DNA of 64,000 nucleotides from Oricola thermophila (GCF_013358405.1 NZ_CP054836.1:3534001-3598000), one strand, 5' to 3'. Numbered from the stretch's first letter, positions 43,598-53,108 are shown. A program made the numbers and translations. The notes: generated by a model from the sequence alone, not told the origin.

Positions 43598-45106
43598 ATG
43601 CTTACGGGAAAGCACCTGATCGCGGGCGAATGGGTAGCGGGCGAGGCGACGTTTTCGAGCGACCCGGCGCACGGGCAGGCGCACGTGTTCGCCGTCGGCA
43701 CGCCGGCACATGTCGATGCCGCCGCGAGGGGAGCCGAGGACGCCTTCCGGACCTACGGCTATTCGGGCCGCGAGGAGCGCGCAGCCTTCCTCGAGATAAT
43801 TGCCGACGAGATCGACGCGCGCGGCAAGGAAATCACAGCCATCGGCACCTCCGAGACCGGCCTTCCGGAAGCGCGGCTGGAAGGGGAGCGCGGGCGCACC
43901 ACCGGGCAGTTGCGCATGTTCGCAGCCCATATCCGCAAGGGCGACTATCTCGACCGGCGCCACGATGCGGCCCTGCCGGAGCGTCAGCCCCTGCCGCGCC
44001 CGGACCTGCGCATGATCCAGCGCCCGGTCGGCCCGGTCGCCGTGTTCGGCGCTTCGAATTTCCCGCTCGCCTTCTCCACCGCCGGTGGAGACACTGCGGC
44101 TGCGCTTGCAGCGGGATGTCCCGTCGTGGTGAAAGGCCATCCGGCCCATCCCGGCACGGGCGAAATCGTTGCCCAGGCAATCGATGCGGCGATCAGGAAA
44201 TGCGGGGTCCATCCGGGCGCATTCTCGCTGGTGCAGGGCGACGACATGGCGGCCGGGCAGGCCCTGGTTACGCATCCGCTGATCAAGGCGGTCGGCTTTA
44301 CCGGTTCGCTCGCCGGCGGGCGGGCGCTGTTCGACCTGTGCGCGGCCAGGCCCGAACCGATCCCCTTCTACGGCGAGATGGGCTCGGTCAATCCGATGTT
44401 CCTGCTACCGGATGCCGTGCAGGCGCGCGGGGCCGACATCGCGAAGGGCTGGGCAGGGTCGCTGACCATGGGGGCCGGGCAATTCTGCACCAATCCCGGC
44501 ATAGCCGTTGTCATCGACGGACCGGATGCAGATGCCTTTGCAACGGCGGCAACGGAGGCGCTCGCGCGGGTCGGCGCGCAGACCATGCTGACCGGCGGAA
44601 TTGCCGAGGCATATCGGGCCGGACGCGAACGCGTGGCGCGAACGACCGGGGTGCAGGAACTGCTGACCTCGACCTGCGACCTGCGCAACGCCACGCCCTA
44701 TCTCTATCGGGTCGCGGGCCGTGACTGGCTCGACAACCACATCCTCGGCGAGGAGGTGTTCGGGCCGCTCGGCATCTTGGTCACGGCCGCCGATTTCGAC
44801 GAAATGCTGGCGATCGCGCATTCGCTGCAGGGGCAGCTGACCTGCACGCTGCACATGGACGAGGGCGACACGGAGCATGGCCGCAGGCTGATGCCGGTGC
44901 TGGAACGCAAGGCGGGCCGTATACTTGCCAACGGCTATCCGACCGGCGTCGAGGTTTGCGATGCCATGGTGCATGGCGGACCGTATCCGGCCACGACCAA
45001 CTTCGGCGCAACCTCGGTCGGCACGCTTTCCATCCGCCGCTTCCTCCGGCCGGTCTGCTACCAGAACATGCCGGAAAGCCTGCTGCCCGACGATCTGAGG
45101 GAATAG
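43598..45106 (+). CDS. 2-oxoglutarate semialdehyde dehydrogenase
   Basis: 502 residues, aldehyde dehydrogenase superfamily. Catalytic Cys297 in MGAGQFCTNPG, general base Glu260 in YGEMGSVNP, FGASNFPLAF in the cofactor region. The gap-less FCTNPG form and length match the alpha-ketoglutaric semialdehyde dehydrogenases of sugar-acid clusters. Last step of the pathway, giving 2-oxoglutarate for the TCA cycle. Confidence 0.88.
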   Translation: MLTGKHLIAGEWVAGEATFSSDPAHGQAHVFAVGTPAHVDAAARGAEDAFRTYGYSGREERAAFLEIIADEIDARGKEITAIGTSETGLPEARLEGERGRTTGQLRMFAAHIRKGDYLDRRHDAALPERQPLPRPDLRMIQRPVGPVAVFGASNFPLAFSTAGGDTAAALAAGCPVVVKGHPAHPGTGEIVAQAIDAAIRKCGVHPGAFSLVQGDDMAAGQALVTHPLIKAVGFTGSLAGGRALFDLCAARPEPIPFYGEMGSVNPMFLLPDAVQARGADIAKGWAGSLTMGAGQFCTNPGIAVVIDGPDADAFATAATEALARVGAQTMLTGGIAEAYRAGRERVARTTGVQELLTSTCDLRNATPYLYRVAGRDWLDNHILGEEVFGPLGILVTAADFDEMLAIAHSLQGQLTCTLHMDEGDTEHGRRLMPVLERKAGRILANGYPTGVEVCDAMVHGGPYPATTNFGATSVGTLSIRRFLRPVCYQNMPESLLPDDLRE

Positions 45107-45213
45107 GACACTCGGTCGAAGCCGGGTCAGGGGGGCGCAAGCATGCCGTGTGAACACCCGCCTCGCCCGCGATCGCGGATTCCCGCTGCGGCAGGAGAAC
45201 CCGGATAAGCGAA

Positions 45214-45241
45214 AGCCCCCGCGCCTGCAAGCGCGGGGGCT
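45214..45241. terminator. Bidirectional terminator between converging operons
   Basis: An 11-bp GC stem, AGCCCCCGCGC (45214-45224) and GCGCGGGGGCT (45231-45241), 6-base loop, between the plus-strand dehydrogenase and the minus-strand TRAP binding-protein gene. It lacks a long U-run, but position and strength fit. Confidence 0.75.
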
Positions 45242-45264
45242 GCTGGTTCATTCGGGCAAGACGT

Positions 45265-46323
45265 CTACTGAACCGCTGCCTCGAGCAAGGCATCCACCGA
45301 TGCCTCGCACTTGGCGATCGCCGACTTGTAGTTGTCGAGGAAACCCTGGTTGGCGGGGTCCTGGCTGGTAAACCAGTCTTCCATGCCGCTTGCCGCCTCG
45401 CGGAAGGCCGCCTTCTGCTCGTTGGTCAGGCTGTGGATCGTGCCGCCCGCCTCGACGAATGCCTGGAAGGATTTCACGTCGTGGTATTTCGGATAGGCGC
45501 GGAGATACTGCTCGATGATCTCGAAACCCTCGACGACGATCTTGCGCAGGTCCTCGTCCATCGCCATGAACTTGTCGTTGTTGATGAACCAGGTTCCGCC
45601 CATGTAGGCATGCCCGTCGAGCGTGATGTGCTTGATGTGCTCGTGGAAGTTCATGACCACGATGTCGGTGATGCCGTTCTTGGTGCCCTCGACGACACCC
45701 GTGGCAAGCGAGGTGTAGACTTCCGGCCATGAAATGCCGGTGGGCGCACCACCCAGCTGGCGTACCAGTTCCTGCTGGATCTCCGCCGGGATCGTGCGCA
45801 GCTTCATGCCCTTGACATCCTCGGGTGTGAGGATGGGTGTTGTGGTGGTGGCGAAGTTGCGCCAGCCACCCGAGTTGGAAATCACCATCAGGCGGATATT
45901 GCCTGTCTGCTCGAGCATGCCGCGGCGCAGGCTGGACATGAATTCCTGATCGTCGAACACGCATTCGGCCACCTGGTCGTCGCGAAGCATGTAGGGAAGA
46001 TCAAGGCCGGCGAATGCGGGCCACAGATTGCCCGGCTCGCCGAAATTCGACTGGTATATGTCCACGAGGCCGGCCTGCATGCCTTCAAAGCATTCGCGTC
46101 CTGATGCGCACAATGTTCCGCCGGTGTAGATTTCCACGTCTACCCGTCCGTTGGACTTGTTGAAGACGTGGTTACGAAAGGCCTGCATCGCCTGGTAGTT
46201 ATAGTTGTCCTCACCCGTGGCAAGCGGGGTGACCAGTTTGAATTCCGGCTCCTGAGCGGATGCCGACGTCGAAAGGCCGATGGCAAGGGCCGATGCGGCG
46301 ATTGCGGTTTTCAGGAATTTCAT
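45265..46323 (-). CDS. TRAP transporter substrate-binding protein (DctP family)
   Basis: 352 residues. Signal peptide (AIAASALAIGLSTSASAQE, cleavage after about residue 23) and DctP blocks EDVKGMKLRTIPAEIQQEL and GISWPEVYTSLATGVVEGTKN. ATG 46323 follows GGAGGA; the longer frame upstream overlaps the permease. It is the last gene of the nagB-like/deacetylase/TRAP operon. Substrate probably an amino or acidic sugar. Confidence 0.92.
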   Translation of the reverse strand: MKFLKTAIAASALAIGLSTSASAQEPEFKLVTPLATGEDNYNYQAMQAFRNHVFNKSNGRVDVEIYTGGTLCASGRECFEGMQAGLVDIYQSNFGEPGNLWPAFAGLDLPYMLRDDQVAECVFDDQEFMSSLRRGMLEQTGNIRLMVISNSGGWRNFATTTTPILTPEDVKGMKLRTIPAEIQQELVRQLGGAPTGISWPEVYTSLATGVVEGTKNGITDIVVMNFHEHIKHITLDGHAYMGGTWFINNDKFMAMDEDLRKIVVEGFEIIEQYLRAYPKYHDVKSFQAFVEAGGTIHSLTNEQKAAFREAASGMEDWFTSQDPANQGFLDNYKSAIAKCEASVDALLEAAVQ

Positions 46324-46382
46324 ATTCTCCTCCTTCGGTTGTTCATGGCACCTTGGCGGCGCTCTTGTCGGATCATTGCCGG

Positions 46383-47750
46383 TCAGCCTGCGCTTCCGGA
46401 AAACAGTGTACCTCCATTCTCCCATAGCCACGGCAGGGTGAGGGTGAGGGCGGGGACGTAGGCCACCAGCATAATCACCACAATTTCGGCGAGCAGGAAC
46501 GGGATGATGGCGCGCACGATGTCGGCAAAGCGGGCCCCCGAGATGGAGGTCGCCACGAACAGCACCAGCCCCATGGGCGGCGTGGCGAGGCCGACGGTGA
46601 CGTTCAGGCACATCATGACCGCGAAATGCACCGGGTCCACGCCGTAGGTGGCGGCAGCGGGCGCGAGGATCGGCCCCAGGATGAGGATGGCCGGCCCGGC
46701 GTCGAGCACCATGCCGACGATGAAAAGGAACAGGTTCACCATCAGCAGGAAGACGACGACATTGTCGGAGACCGACAGCATCATGTCGGTGAGCTTGGCC
46801 GGCACGCCGGCAATGGCGACGATCTGGCTGAAGCCGCTCGCCACGCCCACCAGAAGCAGCACGACACCGGACTGGATCGCGGTGCGGCGCAGGATCTTCA
46901 CGAAGGTCGCCAGGCCGAAACCGTCCTCGCCGACGAGGCCGAGGCGATGGCAGATCATCACGCAGATGTTGAAAAGAAGCGCATAGGCAACGGCCACGGC
47001 GGCCGCCTCGGTCGGCGTGAAATAGCCCGACAGGATGCCGCCCAGCAGGATGATCGGGGTGAGAAGCGGGAAGAAGGCGCGCAGCCCGGCGCGCCCGCGC
47101 TGGCGCCAGGGCATGCGCTCGTTGGCGACCGGAAAATCGAATCGCCGCGCCATGAAGGCCGTCACGATCATCAGCGAGCCGGCAAGCAGCAGGCCGGGAA
47201 CGATGCCACCGAGGAACATGCGCGCCACGTCCACATTCATCACGAAGGCATAGAGCACCATCAACCCGGAGGGCGGGATGACCGGGCCGATCACCGAACT
47301 CGCCGCGGTGATGGCCGCCGCGAAGGAGCGGGAGTAGCCGTTCTTCTCCATGGCCGGAATGAGCATGGAACCGAGCGCCGAGGTGTCCGCGACGGCGGAA
47401 CCGGAAAGACCGGCGAAAAGGACGCTGGCAGCGATGTTCACATGCGCCAGCCCGCCCCGGATGTGGCCAAGCATGGCGCGGGAGAAATCGACCAGCGCGC
47501 GCGTGACCATGCCGGAATTCATGATCTCGCCGGCAAGGATGAAGAAGGGCACGGCCATGATCGGAAAGGACGCGATGCCGGAATAGATCCGGTTCACCTG
47601 CATGCCCAGAAAGGCAATCCGGTCGATCTGCCAGAGCTGGAGTACCCCGGCGCCGAGCATGGCGAAGAAGACCGGCACGCCGATGGCCAGCAGGAGCAGG
47701 AAACCCCAGAATACGGCGAGCCCCTTGATCGCGGCGGCGAATCCACCCAT
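46383..47750 (-). CDS. TRAP transporter large permease (DctM family)
   Basis: 455 residues, about twelve transmembrane segments; conserved FAGLSGSAVADTSALGSMLIPAM and ASSVIGPVIPPSGLMVLYAF. Starts three bases after the dctQ stop. Partner of the adjacent DctQ and DctP. Confidence 0.94.
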   Translation of the reverse strand: MGGFAAAIKGLAVFWGFLLLLAIGVPVFFAMLGAGVLQLWQIDRIAFLGMQVNRIYSGIASFPIMAVPFFILAGEIMNSGMVTRALVDFSRAMLGHIRGGLAHVNIAASVLFAGLSGSAVADTSALGSMLIPAMEKNGYSRSFAAAITAASSVIGPVIPPSGLMVLYAFVMNVDVARMFLGGIVPGLLLAGSLMIVTAFMARRFDFPVANERMPWRQRGRAGLRAFFPLLTPIILLGGILSGYFTPTEAAAVAVAYALLFNICVMICHRLGLVGEDGFGLATFVKILRRTAIQSGVVLLLVGVASGFSQIVAIAGVPAKLTDMMLSVSDNVVVFLLMVNLFLFIVGMVLDAGPAILILGPILAPAAATYGVDPVHFAVMMCLNVTVGLATPPMGLVLFVATSISGARFADIVRAIIPFLLAEIVVIMLVAYVPALTLTLPWLWENGGTLFSGSAG

Positions 47751-47753
47751 GGC

Positions 47754-48395
47754 TCAGTCCTCCCTGCCCGGCCGAGCGGGCGTGTCGCCGATATCCGCCT
47801 CGGGTGTCCGCGCGCTTCCGTCGAGGTCGAAATTCCGGATTTCCTCGCGGCCGGTCGCGAGCGTCCGCAGCGAACGCAGCAGGTGCTCGGCGGAGACCAG
47901 CAGCAGACCGGTGAAGCCGACGGGCAGGATGACGTAGACATACTTGTTCTTCACGACCAGGTCGCCGGCAGCGTCGGCGCCGATGAGCGGCGTCACGAGA
48001 TTGCGAAGGAGCCGGGTTGTCTGCGGAAGAAGGCTGTTGCCGCCGGAAAAGAAGCGCCAGCTGTAGTAGATCGCGCCGACCAGCAGCACTGCCTCAAAGA
48101 GATGGATCAGGAGGTTCGTGATCATGCGGGTGCGCGGGGACATGGCCTCCAGGGCCACGTCGATCCGGGTGAACTGGTGATGGCGGTAGGCCCAGGGGCC
48201 GATGAGGAAGGTCACCCAGACCATGGAGGCGAGCGCAACTTCCTCGGTCCAGCCGATGGGCGCGCGCATTTCCCGGCTCACCACCTGCAGGAGCACCGCC
48301 GCAGTCATCATCACCAGAAACAGGCAGGCCAGCCCGACGCCGAGCTCGGACACGGCGCGGTTGACGCGGGAAAGCAGGCTGATCAGCTGGCGCAT
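47754..48395 (-). CDS. TRAP transporter small permease (DctQ family)
   Basis: 213 residues, longer than usual for DctQ because of a hydrophilic C-terminal tail (about 180-213). Signature LQVVSREMRAPIGWTEEVALASMVWVTF. ATG 48395 lies 13 bp inside the end of the deacetylase gene; the open frame upstream of it is a shadow of that gene. Confidence 0.9.
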   Translation of the reverse strand: MRQLISLLSRVNRAVSELGVGLACLFLVMMTAAVLLQVVSREMRAPIGWTEEVALASMVWVTFLIGPWAYRHHQFTRIDVALEAMSPRTRMITNLLIHLFEAVLLVGAIYYSWRFFSGGNSLLPQTTRLLRNLVTPLIGADAAGDLVVKNKYVYVILPVGFTGLLLVSAEHLLRSLRTLATGREEIRNFDLDGSARTPEADIGDTPARPGRED

Positions 48396-49237
48396 GCGGC
48401 TGTTCCACTGTCCTTCGTGAGCGTGTGCCAGTTCGCGACCCGGCAACCGTCGAAGACCATGCGGCCTTCCGGCCCGGAGAACAAGGCATGTTCCTGCGTG
48501 CGCGGCCAGACCATGTGGGGGGCGAAATGTCGCGTGTCGTCGGGCGCATTCGCGTGTATCGCCCACCAGTGGGTGCCTGACGGTGCGCGGTCGACCATGT
48601 CCCGGAAAAAGGACGAGGCGGGCGTGCCCTCCGGCGTGAAGCCGATCAGGAAGCTGTCGAAGACCGGATCGCCCCCTGCCCGTGCCTGTGCGGCAAGCTC
48701 CCGGTAGAGACCGATATCCGGGTCCGCGATGCGCACCGCGTCGAACAGCGCGGAGGTGTCGCGGCAGAACGGGATCCTCAGTCCGTAGCGTTCGGCCAGC
48801 CGCCACAATCCTTCCATGAAAGGCGTCAGGAACGCCGTTCCCATGTGGGCGTCGAGATGGGTCGGCTTCAGCCCGTCCTCGAGCGCCCGCAGGATCTGCG
48901 CTTCCATCTCGTCCTCCACGGCCCGCGGGTCGCCATGGGCGAGCACGTCCTGCGGGCGCCGGTGGAAAAAGCCCTCGGAATCGCACAATCCACCCTTTCC
49001 GCCCGCAAGCGGCCGCCAGCGATAGCGGTCCCATTCCGAGGTCAGCGTCACGTGGATGCCCAGGTCCTGATCTGGGGCCTCAAGGTAATCCTCGACCGCC
49101 ATGCGATAGTAGGGACAGGGCACCATGACCGATGCGCTGGTGACGGTGCCCGCCGCGCGCAACGCCTTCCAGGCGACAACGGAACCGGCCGTGGCGCCGA
49201 CGTCATCGAGATGCAGGAGGAAGGTCGTGGATTCCAT
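48383..49237 (-). CDS. ChbG/HpnK-family carbohydrate deacetylase
   Basis: 284 residues, YdjC-type fold. Metal site Asp in HLDDVGAT and the HVTLTSEW and PTHLDAHMGT histidines. Relatives remove an acetyl group from chitobiose or other N-acetyl sugars. Between a NagB-like gene and a TRAP transporter it supports catabolism of an N-acetylated sugar. Start overlaps nothing upstream; the nagB-like stop is 5 bases away. Confidence 0.85.
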   Translation of the reverse strand: MESTTFLLHLDDVGATAGSVVAWKALRAAGTVTSASVMVPCPYYRMAVEDYLEAPDQDLGIHVTLTSEWDRYRWRPLAGGKGGLCDSEGFFHRRPQDVLAHGDPRAVEDEMEAQILRALEDGLKPTHLDAHMGTAFLTPFMEGLWRLAERYGLRIPFCRDTSALFDAVRIADPDIGLYRELAAQARAGGDPVFDSFLIGFTPEGTPASSFFRDMVDRAPSGTHWWAIHANAPDDTRHFAPHMVWPRTQEHALFSGPEGRMVFDGCRVANWHTLTKDSGTAACAS

Positions 49238-49241
49238 CGGC

Positions 49242-50093
49242 TTATCTCAGCTCCGGCTCGGGGCGCGCAAGGACCTCGCGCGTCGCGTCCACGGTGAAAT
49301 CGCCATGCCGCTGCACCAACGACGCCGGAAAATCGGCCGTTTGCGGTCCAAGCAGCATCCGCCGTATTGCCGCCCCCTGCCAGGGACGGTTCATCCAGAC
49401 GCGCAGCTTTCCGGCGGCAAGAATCTCCTTCATGCCCACAGTGACCGCCATGCGCGGAATGCGCAGGAGGTTGCCGCGCGCCGCCGTCACCGAATTGATC
49501 AGCCGAGTCTGCTCGCTGAGCCGGACGACCCGCGTGGGAAGCGCGGCGATGAAATCGGGGTCGGTGCATCCCGTGACGGGATCGTTGAAGGCGAGGTGGC
49601 CGGTTATGCCGACGCCGGCATAGGAAAAGTCGACGCCCTGCCGTCGCACGATCCGCGGAATCTCGTCGAGGGCGAGCGGGTCGGGTACCACCAGCCGCGG
49701 CCGGAAGTCCGGCGGCAGAAGCGCCACCAGGTTGCGCTGAATGTGGCTACGGAAGCTGAGCGGATCGCTCTCGTCGATCCAGCGATTGTCGACGGTGAGG
49801 TACTCGTCCATCACGATCAGCGTGACGCGGTCGAGGGACATCCGCTCGTCAATGCAGCGTTTCGCCAGAAGCTGGTACTGCCCGACGGGGCCGACGGGAA
49901 CGATGAGCGTGCAGCGGCCCCTGGAGGCGAGGCAGCCGGCAATGTCCTCGAACAGCCGGTCGGCCATGGCCCGCGTCAACGCGGCCGCATCCTCGTGCAC
50001 GGAAAGACGCGGACCGGCCGCCGACAGCAGTTCCTCCTCCGTCGCGCGGAGTGCGGCTACCGTTGCGGCATCGGTGCCCTCATAGCTATCCAA
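49242..50093 (-). CDS. Glucosamine-6-phosphate isomerase/6-phosphogluconolactonase family protein
   Basis: 283 residues, NagB/RpiA/CoA-transferase-like fold: VPVGPVGQY, VIMDEYL and FSYAGVGITGHLAFNDP (the NagB active-site GIGxxGHxAFNEP). Likely a deaminating isomerase of an amino-sugar phosphate. First gene of the minus-strand operon; GntR-type boxes lie between it and gntR. Confidence 0.82.
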   Translation of the reverse strand: MDSYEGTDAATVAALRATEEELLSAAGPRLSVHEDAAALTRAMADRLFEDIAGCLASRGRCTLIVPVGPVGQYQLLAKRCIDERMSLDRVTLIVMDEYLTVDNRWIDESDPLSFRSHIQRNLVALLPPDFRPRLVVPDPLALDEIPRIVRRQGVDFSYAGVGITGHLAFNDPVTGCTDPDFIAALPTRVVRLSEQTRLINSVTAARGNLLRIPRMAVTVGMKEILAAGKLRVWMNRPWQGAAIRRMLLGPQTADFPASLVQRHGDFTVDATREVLARPEPELR

Positions 50094-50121
50094 CGCGCTC
50101 TCCTCCTCCTCGCGTGGTGAT

Positions 50122-50146
50122 ATTCCTATAACTCTTATATATGAAT
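50122..50146. promoter_or_regulatory. GntR-type boxes before the nagB-like gene
   Basis: ATTCCTATAA (50122-50131) and ACTCTTATATATGAAT (50131-50146) resemble the palindrome ATTCTTATATAGGAAT at 51071-51086 on the far side of gntR. Likely operators of that regulator. Confidence 0.55.
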
Positions 50147-50182
50147 TTCGTCAATCTCGCGGCGTTGCGGAAAGTCATGCAT

Positions 50183-50953
50183 TCAACGCAGTTCGCTGAT
50201 GTAGTGGAACCGGTCGGTCCTGCATCGGGTTCGGCGCAGTTCGATCGCCGAACCGTCGAGTGCCACCGCCAGCCGTTCGATCTGCAACAGGGGCGCGCCC
50301 TCGGCGCAGCCCAGGATCTCGGCGTCCGGGGCCTCGGCGCGGACGGCGCGCAGCCTTTCGCGAGCATTGGCGACGGTCACGGAGAACTGGCGTTCGTAAA
50401 GCTCGTAGATGTTGTTCGGCAGCGGTACCTTCGTGTCCAGTTGCGGGAACCTGTCGGCCGGAAGCACGATGTCCTCGACCAGCGCAACCTGTCCGTTCAG
50501 GGCGCGGTGGCGAAGGATGACCCAGATATCGGCATCCTTGCCCAGTTCGAGTGCCTCCCTTTCGGTCTCGCTCGCCGGGCGCATGGATACCTGGCAGTAC
50601 ACCGTTTCGGGCGGGATTCGGCCGTTCTCGTCGCTGACGATCTTGAAAAACTGGAACAGGGTGCGACGCTGGTCGTGCTCGGCGACAAAGGTTCCGCGTC
50701 CCTGGTGCCGGACGATCACCCCGTCCGAGGCCAGAGCGTCGAGCGCCTTGCGCAGGGTTCCCTGCGATACACCCATCTGGGATGCAAGCTGCTGCTCGGA
50801 GGGCAGTGCCATTCCGGGCTGCCACGTGCCGGCTATGATCCTGTCCAGCAAATCCTGGCGGACCTGAAGGTAAAGCGGCGTGTAGCCGAGCCGGGCACCG
50901 GCAGTCGCTTTCGTGCGAAGGGGTGACGCCTTGGCGTCGTTGCCATCGGGCAT
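50183..50953 (-). CDS. GntR-family (HutC/UTRA) transcriptional regulator
   Basis: 256 residues. Winged helix at about 25-95 (LYLQVRQDLLDRIIAGTWQPG...SEQQLASQMGVSQGTLRKALDALASDGVIVRHQGRGTFV) and a C-terminal UTRA effector domain (RHRALNGQVALVEDIVLPADRFP). Sits between the two operons with similar palindromes on both sides, so it probably controls both and its own gene. Confidence 0.92.
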   Translation of the reverse strand: MPDGNDAKASPLRTKATAGARLGYTPLYLQVRQDLLDRIIAGTWQPGMALPSEQQLASQMGVSQGTLRKALDALASDGVIVRHQGRGTFVAEHDQRRTLFQFFKIVSDENGRIPPETVYCQVSMRPASETEREALELGKDADIWVILRHRALNGQVALVEDIVLPADRFPQLDTKVPLPNNIYELYERQFSVTVANARERLRAVRAEAPDAEILGCAEGAPLLQIERLAVALDGSAIELRRTRCRTDRFHYISELR

Positions 50954-51070
50954 GCGGGCCTCTGCCAGTCCTCCATAACAGTCGAGTGTCTATAGCGCGG
51001 CGAAGGGAAACTGCCAACGGGGCACCGCCGCATCCCGGGCTCGCCGGGCAGGTCTTGTAAAAGACCGGCT

Positions 51071-51129
51071 ATTCTTATATAGGAATTTTTCATCCGAATC
51101 CTTTTCGGATGCAATCTTGTATAAGAGAT
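51071..51129. promoter_or_regulatory. GntR boxes and hairpin between gntR and the kinase
   Basis: ATTCTTATATAGGAAT (51071-51086, one mismatch from a perfect palindrome), an 8-bp hairpin CATCCGAA/TTCGGATG (51091-51098 and 51104-51111), then ATCTTGTATAAGAGAT (51114-51129), which touches the kinase ATG. Divergent promoter and operator region. Confidence 0.6.
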
Positions 51130-52039
51130 GCGGATGGCGCGCGTACTCACTCTCGGCATGGCCGTTCTGGACCACGTGTTTCACCTCGACGCGTTTCCGC
51201 GTGCCGGTGAAAAGTATCGCGCGCATGCCTACCGCACCCAGATCGGCGGCCCGGCGACAATGGCCGCGCTCGCGGTCAGGAGGCTGGGAGGTTCCGCCAG
51301 CCTGTGCACCCGGCTGGGAGACGATGCCAATTCCCAGACAATCATGGCCGAGCTGGAGCGCGAAGGGGTGGACTGGTCCCCGTCCGTCATCGTCCCGGGG
51401 GCGGTTGCGCCGGTATCCTCCGTCTATGTTGACGAGGACGGTGAGCGCCAGATCGTGAATTTCCGTGGCGAGGGGCTGGCCGTCTCGGCGGACATGCTCA
51501 GCGATCGCCAGCTCGACGGGGTCGATGCGGTCCTCGTCGATCCGCGGTGGCCCGAGGGGGCGGAGAAACTGATCTCGCTTGCCCGCGACCGGGACATTCC
51601 CTGCGTGGTCGATGCAGAGAACGACCTCGAGGCCCTTGAAGGCGCCATGGCGAAAGCCACCCATATCGCCTTTTCGACGCAGGGCCTGAAGAGCTTCTCG
51701 GGCGAGGAGGACGTGGTTTCCGGGCTCAAATATTGCGCCGGCCGATATTCCGCCTGGGCGGGCGTGACCCATGGCGAGAAGGGCGTGATCTATCTCGACC
51801 AGGGTGCCGTTGCCCATGTCGCGGCCTTCGCCGTGCTGGCGGTGGACACACTGGGTGCCGGCGATGTCTGGCACGGCGCCTTCGCGCTGGGCCTCGGCGA
51901 GGGGCGCTCGGTTTTCCAGGCCGTGCGTTTCGCCAATGCAGCCGCGGCACTGAAATGCAGGAACGGTACCGGTCCGGAGGCATTGCCGGGACGGGAGGAA
52001 ACGATGGCGCTGATGTCCGGCGAGGGAGTTCTCGAATGA
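51128..52039 (+). CDS. PfkB-family kinase, sulfofructose-kinase (YihV)-like
   Basis: 303 residues. IGGPATMAALAVRRLG and DTLGAGDVWHGAFA are the PfkB signatures. Several blocks follow E. coli YihV from memory: the VLVDPRWPEGA segment, DEDGERQIVNF and VRFANAAAALKCRNGTG. Predicted to phosphorylate C1 of a C6-modified ketose (sulfofructose, or tagatose-6-phosphate). ATG at 51128 or 51134. First gene of a four-gene operon. Confidence 0.75.
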   Translation: MRMARVLTLGMAVLDHVFHLDAFPRAGEKYRAHAYRTQIGGPATMAALAVRRLGGSASLCTRLGDDANSQTIMAELEREGVDWSPSVIVPGAVAPVSSVYVDEDGERQIVNFRGEGLAVSADMLSDRQLDGVDAVLVDPRWPEGAEKLISLARDRDIPCVVDAENDLEALEGAMAKATHIAFSTQGLKSFSGEEDVVSGLKYCAGRYSAWAGVTHGEKGVIYLDQGAVAHVAAFAVLAVDTLGAGDVWHGAFALGLGEGRSVFQAVRFANAAAALKCRNGTGPEALPGREETMALMSGEGVLE

Positions 52040-52073
52040 ACGGGGCCGAAGCGAGCGAGAAAAGGAGAGCCGG

Positions 52074-53108
52074 ATGAGCCTTTCTGCCGGAAAACTGTGG
52101 GGCATGCGGCGCATGGCGGATGCAGGCGGGCGCTTCAAGATGACGGCCGTCGACCAGCGGCCGCCCATCAAGGCCCCGATCGCCAGGGCGCGCGGCACGA
52201 CCGAAGCACCCTGGGACGACGTGGCGCGTTTCAAGCGTCTGCTGGTGGAAACGCTGCAGGCCGAATCCACGGCGATGCTGCTCGATCCGCATTACGCCTA
52301 CCCGGGCGCGGTGGACATTCTCGATCCGCGCAAGGGACTGATCCTGACGCTCGAGGACTCGGTGTTCGAGGAAACGCCGGAGGGGCGCCTTTCGTCCGAG
52401 ATCGACGACTGGTCCGTCGAAAAGATCAAGCGCGCCGGCGGCGACGCCGTGAAGGTGCTGGCCTGGTACCGTCCCGATGCCGCGCCGGCCATATGCAGGG
52501 CGCAGCAGGACTTCACGAAGCGCGTCGGCGAGGCCTGCGCCCGTTTCGACATCCCGTTTCTTTTCGAGCTGCTGGTCTACCCGCTTGCCTCCGACAACGA
52601 GCAGACGCGCGACTATGTCGAGATGCGCACCAAGCGCGCGGACCATGTCCTGGCGAGCGTCGAGGAATTCGCCGGTCCGGACTACGGCATCGACGTGTTC
52701 AAGCTGGAAAGCCCGGTTGCCGCCGGCGACCTGGGGAATGGCACTGCGAACGTCCAGGCGCTGTTCGACGAGATGGGGCGGCTGGCCGGCCGGCCCTGGG
52801 TGATGCTGTCGGCGGGCGCGGGAAAGGACGAGTTCCGGACCATCCTGCGCCACGCCTATGCTGCGGGGGCTTCCGGCTATCTCGCGGGCCGAGCCATCTG
52901 GCTGGATGCCTTCGGGGCATTTCCCGACTGGGAGCGCATCGAGGCGGGGCTGCGTGGCGAGTCGACTGCCTACATGCAGGAGATCAACCGGCTGACCGAC
53001 GAGGCGGCGACACCCTGGTTCGAGCATCCCCGCCATCGCTGCAAGGCCGGCATCGCGCCTGCCGACGGCGGTTTCCGCAAGGCATATGCGGGTTTCGGCC
53101 ATGGCTGA
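52074..53108 (+). CDS. Class I ketose-bisphosphate aldolase (LacD/YihT-like)
   Basis: 344 residues. Schiff-base Lys in DVFKLESP, plus GRFKMTAVDQRPP, PWVMLSAGAG and GASGYLAGRAIW, the pattern of tagatose-1,6-bisphosphate and sulfofructose-1-phosphate aldolases. It should cleave the product of the adjacent kinase. Ribosome site AAAGGAGAG before ATG 52074. Confidence 0.8.
   Translation: MSLSAGKLWGMRRMADAGGRFKMTAVDQRPPIKAPIARARGTTEAPWDDVARFKRLLVETLQAESTAMLLDPHYAYPGAVDILDPRKGLILTLEDSVFEETPEGRLSSEIDDWSVEKIKRAGGDAVKVLAWYRPDAAPAICRAQQDFTKRVGEACARFDIPFLFELLVYPLASDNEQTRDYVEMRTKRADHVLASVEEFAGPDYGIDVFKLESPVAAGDLGNGTANVQALFDEMGRLAGRPWVMLSAGAGKDEFRTILRHAYAAGASGYLAGRAIWLDAFGAFPDWERIEAGLRGESTAYMQEINRLTDEAATPWFEHPRHRCKAGIAPADGGFRKAYAGFGHG

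Noticed and set aside
46626..48707. 693-codon plus-strand frame opposite dctM/dctQ
   Set aside because: His/Asp/Gly/Arg-rich translation typical of the antisense of membrane-protein genes.
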